Shown: positions 58,666 to 64,000 of the stretch, piece after piece
Layout of the letters: every line of letters starts with the position of its first letter
How positions within the stretch are numbered: the stretch's first letter is position 1
Assembly (NCBI GenBank): GCA_025917655.1
Contig: CP084617.1
Span: 1,240,001 to 1,304,000, forward strand
Direction: 5' to 3'
DNA: 64,000 nucleotides
Source of the DNA: Chlorella sorokiniana
Lineage: Eukaryota; Chlorophyta; Trebouxiophyceae; Chlorellales; Chlorellaceae
Program-made: the position numbers and the translations under genes
The notes under the pieces: model-generated
What the model saw: the letters and a program-made list of their open reading frames with translations, nothing else
What the model was told of the DNA's origin: nothing
Databases searched by the model: none

Positions 58666-61600
58666 ATGCAATCTACGGTAGCAGCTGTGGCCGGCGCAGT
58701 GCAGCCTTTGGCTGCCGTGGGCTTGGGGTTCTTGCTGCGGCGCACTCGGCTGTTCAGCGCCGGTGATGGCGAGGTGAGCGATCCATGCTGGGCGCAGGAC
58801 CCTTTACACGTTGTCACAGCGTCCTAACTCGCGTTGCATGCTGTGATGGCCCCCACAACCTGCCGCAGACGGCCGCCAAGTTCGCTGTCTGGATCACCCT
58901 GCCCTCGTTGATCCTCCAAAGCTTCAATGGGTGGGTGCAGCCCCGGCCGAGGCAGATGCCCAGCACCATCCCACCGCCTGCCCTGCCACCCGCACCATCC
59001 CAAACCCCACAACTGCGCCCGGCCGCTGCCTTGCAGCCTGTCACCCGCCGACATCCAGTGGCCCGTCATCCTTGTATCCCTTCTAGTCACCGCCGCCTCG
59101 GCGGCCCTCAGCTGGCTGCTCTTCCGCACGCGGCACCCAAAGGAGCGCGGGCTGCTGGCGGGCGCCGCGGGCGGCGGCGCCGCGCTGCCGCTCGCCGCCT
59201 ATCCGCTGGCCGCGGCCGCCTTTGGCGCCCCCGGCCTGCATGTCGCCCTGCTGGCGGGCGTCACAAACGCGCTGGCCACCTGGGTGCTGGGCTACCTGCT
59301 GTTCTCCACCGCGGGGGCAGCCTTCCCGGAGCGGTACGAGCACCTGGACGGCGGCACGTACCGCGGCGAGTGGCTGGGCATGCTGAAGCAGGGCTACGGC
59401 GTCTACACCTACCCCTCTGGCGCGCGCTACGAGGGTGAACCCCGCTGCAGCAGCGGTGGCCTGCCGGCTGGTTGCATGTTGTGCAGAGTGCGGCAGCGGC
59501 GGCGGCTGGCTGCTGCCCGGTGCCAGGCTGGCGAGGTGCCTTTGGGCTGCATGCACAAGGCCTCCCTGCTGCCTGCTGGTGCAGCCCTGCTTGCAGCGTT
59601 CGCGGGCGTTGTCATACCACAGACTCGAGCCTGTGGCATGCTGGCAGCTGCTGCACCCGCTGCTGCTGCGGCCCAAGTGCTGGGGGCAGCTGCTGCCGCT
59701 TTCCAACCGCCAACCCCTGCCCGGCCTCCGCGCTGGCCCCCGCTGCAGGCGAGTGGCACAACAACGCGAAGCAGGGGCGGGGGTGTACCGCTTCCCCAAG
59801 GGCGGCGTGTACGAGGGGGAGTGGCGCGGCGGGCGCATGGACGGCGTCGGGCGTGCGCACCTTGCCAGCGGCCGGGTGCAGGTGGGTGGGTGGGCAAGCA
59901 GTAAGCCGGCGACCCTGCTTGCATCTGCTAGTGTGTGCGAGTGTGTGGTGGTGGTGGGGGAAAGGGGCGGGGGAGGGGGCGGGAAGCCGGTTGCTGCATC
60001 GCATGCAGCCAGTGTGTGTGTGGGGTGGAGGGGGCGAGCGAGCTGGGGCGCCTGGGGAAGACGTCCTGATTGGTAAGACGTCCTGACGGGCGCGCTTCTG
60101 CCGTGTGGTGCCTGCACAGGCGGGCGTGTGGCGCGAGGGCAAGCTGGCGGCGGAGATGGAGGAGTGGCAGTGCGTGCTGGCGGTGGAGGGCGCCAGCGAG
60201 GCGGCGGCCGTGGCGCGCAGCGTGCAGGTCGGCGGCGGCACCGCCGCCGACGCCGCCGCGCAGCTGGCCGCCGACCCGCCCTGCTGGGCGTACGCGGCGG
60301 CGGCGGCGCTGGCGCTGGCCGGGCGCCAGCTCACGCCCACGCTGCACGCCGTGACGGCGCCCCTGGCGGCGGCGCACGCCCGCTGGCGCTGCTTGCCCTG
60401 GGCATGTCGCTGGTGGACCCTGTGCCGCCGCAGCCCCGGCAGGTGCGGTGTGGGCCTCGGCACGCGCTGAACTCAGGCCGGGCAGCTGGCTGCCGGCACA
60501 AGCTGCCTGGTTCCTGGCGCTGCCTGCGAGCGCTCCTGCGCCGAGGCAGTGCTGCTGCTGCTCTCGCCTTTGCACACTTGCATGCACGAGCGCACTTGCG
60601 CTGCAGGCAGCGCTGCTCTCGCATCCTGCGCTCGCATCATGTGCACCCCCTGCATCACCCTGCACGCGCCCGAGTCTGCCCGATGATTACGAAACGCACC
60701 GGAAGAGCAAATCTTTGTGGATGGCTGAGCTGCGGAGCGCGGCCCCGCGCCCCGCCGGCGTCTCCTGGCTCGCCCTCCCATTCCCCCCAGCCGCCCGCCC
60801 CCTGCCGCCTCCCACACTCCATCCCCACCCTCGCCGCCCGCCACCCCGCCCGCCGCCGCTCCCGCCTCCCCCTCACCACCCGCCTCCCACCCCGCCCCTC
60901 CTGCTGTTCCGCCATCCCCACCCGCCTCGCCTCCACCCCACCCTCCCCCAAGCCGCGGGTACCGCGGGGCCGTTGCGGCGGCTCAGCCGCTCGGTGACCC
61001 GAATTCTATGAAATCTGAGGGCAGACCTCGCGCACCCTGCACCACCAGCACCGCATGCGGCCTCTGCAGCAATGCCGCTGCACGCCCTGCATCCCCGCTC
61101 GCTCTCGCTGCATCTGCACAGCGCAAGTATCTTCACATCGCTCTTCTTTCTACTCCCCACCATCACACACCCACACCCACATCTAGTCGGCTGCCCCCGC
61201 TCCGCCGCCGCAGGCAGGGGCGACGTGTCCGCCGTCCTCGCACTGCGCCTGCTGCCCCCGCTGCTGGCGGCCGTGGCGGCGGCCGCCCGCGCTGCCGCGC
61301 CTGGCTGGCTGGAGCGCGGCGCAGGCGCTTGCGCTGGTGGGCCCGCTGCTGCTGTGCGGCGTGGCACCCGCACCCCCAGGTGAGCTTGCTGCGCTGCTCG
61401 AGAGCTCGGTTGAGGGCTGGCTTTGGGTGTAGCGCTGCGCGCCGGCCTTTCCAAAGTGCCGCATTCGTGTGCAGCTCTGTTTGGCGGCTGAGGCAGAACA
61501 AAGATCTGGCAAACACACCGACTGCCAACCTGCGCTGAAATTGAGGCCCTCGTCCCGCTGAGCCTGCTGAGCCATGCTGCAACCCCTCCTCTCCAATAAC

Positions 61601-62321
61601 TGCCTCTGCGCAGGTGCTGGCCAACGCGCACCGCTTCCGGCTGAACGAGAGCCTGGCCGCCGCCATCACCTGGGCAACCACCGCCTGGGGCCTGGTGCTC
61701 ATGCCACTGCTGGCGGCGGCCGCCACCGCCTCCGCGGCTGCGGGCAGCGTGCTGCCCTTCCAGCTGGCGGCGGGCGGCGCCGCGGCGGCAGCAGCGGGGG
61801 TGGCGGTTGTGGGTGCGCTGCAGGGGCAGCGGGAGACGAGGAGCAAGGTACGGATGCGGTACGACCCGGCCGCCGCTGCCGCCAAACCCGCCGCCGACAG
61901 CAGTGCGGGCGGTGCATCATCGCCCGCAGCGGCAGCGCCCGCAGCTGCGGCGGCAGCAGGGGCAGCAGGATCTGCAGCGGCGGCGGCTCCTACCCCAGAC
62001 GGACCGGAGGAGGCGCAGGGGAGCAGCAGCGGCAACGGCAGCGGCGAGCGCTCGGCAGCAGGCGGCGAGGCCGGCGATCCGCCGCAGCCACCGCCGCCGC
62101 GACGGCCTTCAGCCTTCAAGGATGTGGGGCGGGAGCAGCAGCAGCAGCGCCGCAGGCGCCCAGGCGCTGCGCAGCAGCAGGTGCAGCGGGCGGCTGCGGT
62201 GGCGGCAGCCTCGCAGCTGGCGGGCGCCGACTGTGCAGGCTGTGATGCCTGGCAGCCGCCCTGCGGGCTTTACGCCGGCGCGCCTTGTGCTCCTCTGACC
62301 AGGACTGCCAGATCCTTGTAA
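58666..62321 (+). CDS. AEC (auxin efflux carrier-like) transporter with MORN repeats in its central loop
   Basis: Exons: 58666-58773, 58869-58930, 59037-59434, 59749-59881, 60120-60442, 61214-61379, 61614-62321. Five N-terminal membrane helices match Mem_trans/AEC (PF03547): PLAAVGLGFLLRR, FAVWITLPSLILQSF, VILVSLLVTAASAALSWLLF, ALPLAAYPLAAAAFG and VALLAGVTNALATWVLGYLL. Three to four MORN units follow: GGTYRGEWLGMLKQGYGVY, GARYEGEWHNNAKQGRGVY, GGVYEGEWRGGRMDGVG and ASGRVQAGVWREGKLA. The second half of the carrier then resumes: PLALLALGMSLVDP, SAVLALRLLPPLLAAV, LALVGPLLLCGVAP, HRFRLNESLAAAITWATTAW and a last hydrophobic helix, with a disordered Ala/Gln-rich tail. The MORN block lies where PIN proteins carry their hydrophilic loop, and exon 59037-59434 codes helices and first MORN units together, so it is one gene. 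Missing bases near 59780, 60382 and 61218 restore the frame. Substrate unknown. Confidence 0.85.
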
Positions 62322-62590
62322 GGCTTCTTGTAGACTGACCAGCCATGTGCATGAGCTTGGGTGGATGTGAGGGCCATAGGACGAGTGGTTGGCGGCGTGC
62401 TGCGCTCCGCTGCTGAGGAACTTGCCCAGGCCATCATCCGTAATGGGATACATTCTTGCATTCCGCGGATCTCGCCTTTGCTGTTCTTCCCCTGCTCTGC
62501 CCCTCTACAACCCTGTAGCACAATCACTGCCTTGGGTTTCTGTGCGGCTGCGGCAGGTCATTATCGTAGCTGATTATCATCCATTTCAGC

Positions 62591-64000
62591 ATGTCTGCAG
62601 CATCAGGAGAGCAGCCAGCGGCGTCGCAGCAAGCCGCGCAGGAGCCACAGGAGTCGTCCTCCGGCAGGCAGCAGTGGCTGGGCACCACGCCCGAGCACTG
62701 CCAGCAGATGATAGACAGGTCCACGAGCCGCAACCCGATGGTCAAGTTCATGCTGGAGAAGCTGGGAGAGGTGCGATGGCGGCGCCGCTGCCCGCGGCCC
62801 CCTCCTGCCTAAAACCTCAGCCTCCTCCTGGCCGGCTGGCTCACAGGCCTCCTACTTTTCCTTCCCCACCTCGCCGCCCCTTGGTTGCTGTTCCACAGGC
62901 GGGCTGTGCCGTGGGCAAGGACTTTGTGGCGATAGAGAAGTGCGACGCGGAGGTGGGCGGCGGCTTCCGCCCGCCCGACGGCGTCGTCATCTGCCACAAC
63001 CACCTGGCCTCCCAGGCGAGCCCTGCCCGGCCTGGCTGCTTGCCTGAACATGATGCCTCCTGTGCAGCAGCCGCTTATCAGCAAGCCTTTGCCGGTGGCC
63101 ACAGCTGCCGCAGCTCCATCGCCAGAGGTGGCGGCAGCAGCCAGGGTCCCCTCACCAACCCCCATCATCTGACATCCACACTTGACCCTGCATTTCTTTA
63201 GGATAAACATCGCAATATTAATGTACACTACTACTGTCGCTTACGCTGCTTCTCTGGGGGATGCACCGCACCGGGGCTGGGCAGGGTGCTTCCTTTTGGG
63301 GGACGTCGGTGGGGAGTGCGCTCGCCGGGCGCACCTGCCCCGCCGCCCCGCTCCCCACCATCGCTCCTTTCCTCTGCTCCTGCGGCGATCCAAACGAGCA
63401 GGAGGAGATCGACCACGCGCTGACCCATGAGCTGGTGCATGCGTACGATCACTGCCGCGCGAAAAACATCGACTGGACCAACTGCCAGCACCACGCGTGC
63501 TCCGAGATCCGCGCCGCCACGCTGTCGGGTGGGCGCGGCTGTGTGTGTGTGTGTGTGTTGGGGTGGGGTGTGTTTGGGGGCCCCGCACGTGGGGCTGCTC
63601 GAGGCACGAGTGGGCGGTGTCAGCAGCGGCGGGGGCGCTGCTGCCGCTGCGATCGCGGGGGAAGGACGGCAGGTGGGCGCTGCGGCGGCGGCCGCAGGCC
63701 TGCACGGCTGGCACAGCTGCGCACCCTGCGCGGCTGCCTCCCCCTCCCCTCCCACACCGACTCTCTGCCTACCCTGCCTGCTCCCCTGGCTGGTTCCCTC
63801 CGCTGCCGCGAACCCTCTCCCCACCTGCACCACCTCCACCGCCCCACAGGCGACTGCAACTTCAAGCAGGAGCTGCTGCGGGGGCACGTGGCGCTGAGGG
63901 CCCAGTTCCAAAAGTGCGTGCGGCGGCGGGCGGAGCTGTCAGGTGGGCCGTCGGGCGCAGCGGCGGAGCGTGTGGGGCGGCAGGGGGAGGGGAGGGGGCA
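62591..64000 (+). CDS. ATP23: ATP23 metallopeptidase homolog (M76), cut by window end
   Basis: Mitochondrial intermembrane-space protease that matures ATP synthase subunit 6 in yeast and aids Fo assembly. Exons 62591-62770, 62899-63015, 63402-63528, 63850-63942, with at least one more exon past the window. N terminus [14 protein letters not shown] is low-complexity without a clear presequence, as in other ATP23 proteins that use a Cys-rich import route. Family motifs: [32 protein letters not shown], the zinc site [14 protein letters not shown] (His-Glu-x-x-His with the catalytic Glu), [33 protein letters not shown] and [12 protein letters not shown] with its conserved Cys residues. All four exons are in phase. 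The intron after 63015 has a GC donor (GCGAGC). It starts about 270 bases after the AEC-MORN stop on the same strand. Confidence 0.92.

Overview
This window is nuclear DNA from a green alga, most likely a Chlorella-like trebouxiophyte. It is GC-rich and gene-dense. Genes are split into many short exons with mostly short introns. Several 3' ends carry TGTAA, the green-algal polyadenylation signal. The gene set is plant/algal: a plant-type PNGase, vacuolar sorting receptor, MscS-like channel, FEA1-type iron-assimilation protein, PDH k(inase) and UROS. No prokaryotic operon, phage, CRISPR, rRNA or obvious transposon was seen.

Layout, left to right: an unidentified helical-repeat protein (-, runs off the left edge); an unidentified membrane-anchored protein (-, weak); a DUF599 membrane protein (+); PNGase (-); a non-canonical poly(A) polymerase of the Trf4/5 type (-); a GNAT acetyltransferase (-); an MscS-like channel (-); the RMD5/GID2 E3 ligase subunit (+); an organelle-targeted AT-hook protein (+); uroporphyrinogen-III synthase (-); mitochondrial pyruvate dehydrogenase kinase (+); EAF6 of the NuA4 complex (+); a vacuolar sorting receptor (-); a cyclin-box protein (-); an mTERF-like protein fused to helicase-associated repeats (-); a FEA1-like iron protein (-); the polyadenylation factor FIP1 (+); a coiled-coil protein (-); an AEC transporter whose central loop carries MORN repeats (+); and ATP23 metallopeptidase (+, cut by the right edge). 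Neighbours have unrelated housekeeping roles, as expected for a eukaryotic nuclear region; nothing suggests an operon or cluster.

Two properties cut across the window. First, conserved exons repeatedly lose frame by one base at C or G runs, always repaired by adding one base; this looks like systematic homopolymer under-calling in the assembly, and it explains why simple ORFs break inside real exons. Second, about a tenth of the introns inferred here use GC rather than GT donors, each with a strong AG|GCAAG-type context.

The most novel candidate is the AEC-MORN fusion at 58666-62321. Exon coordinates were read by eye from splice signals and protein homology recalled from family knowledge; no alignment or RNA evidence was available.
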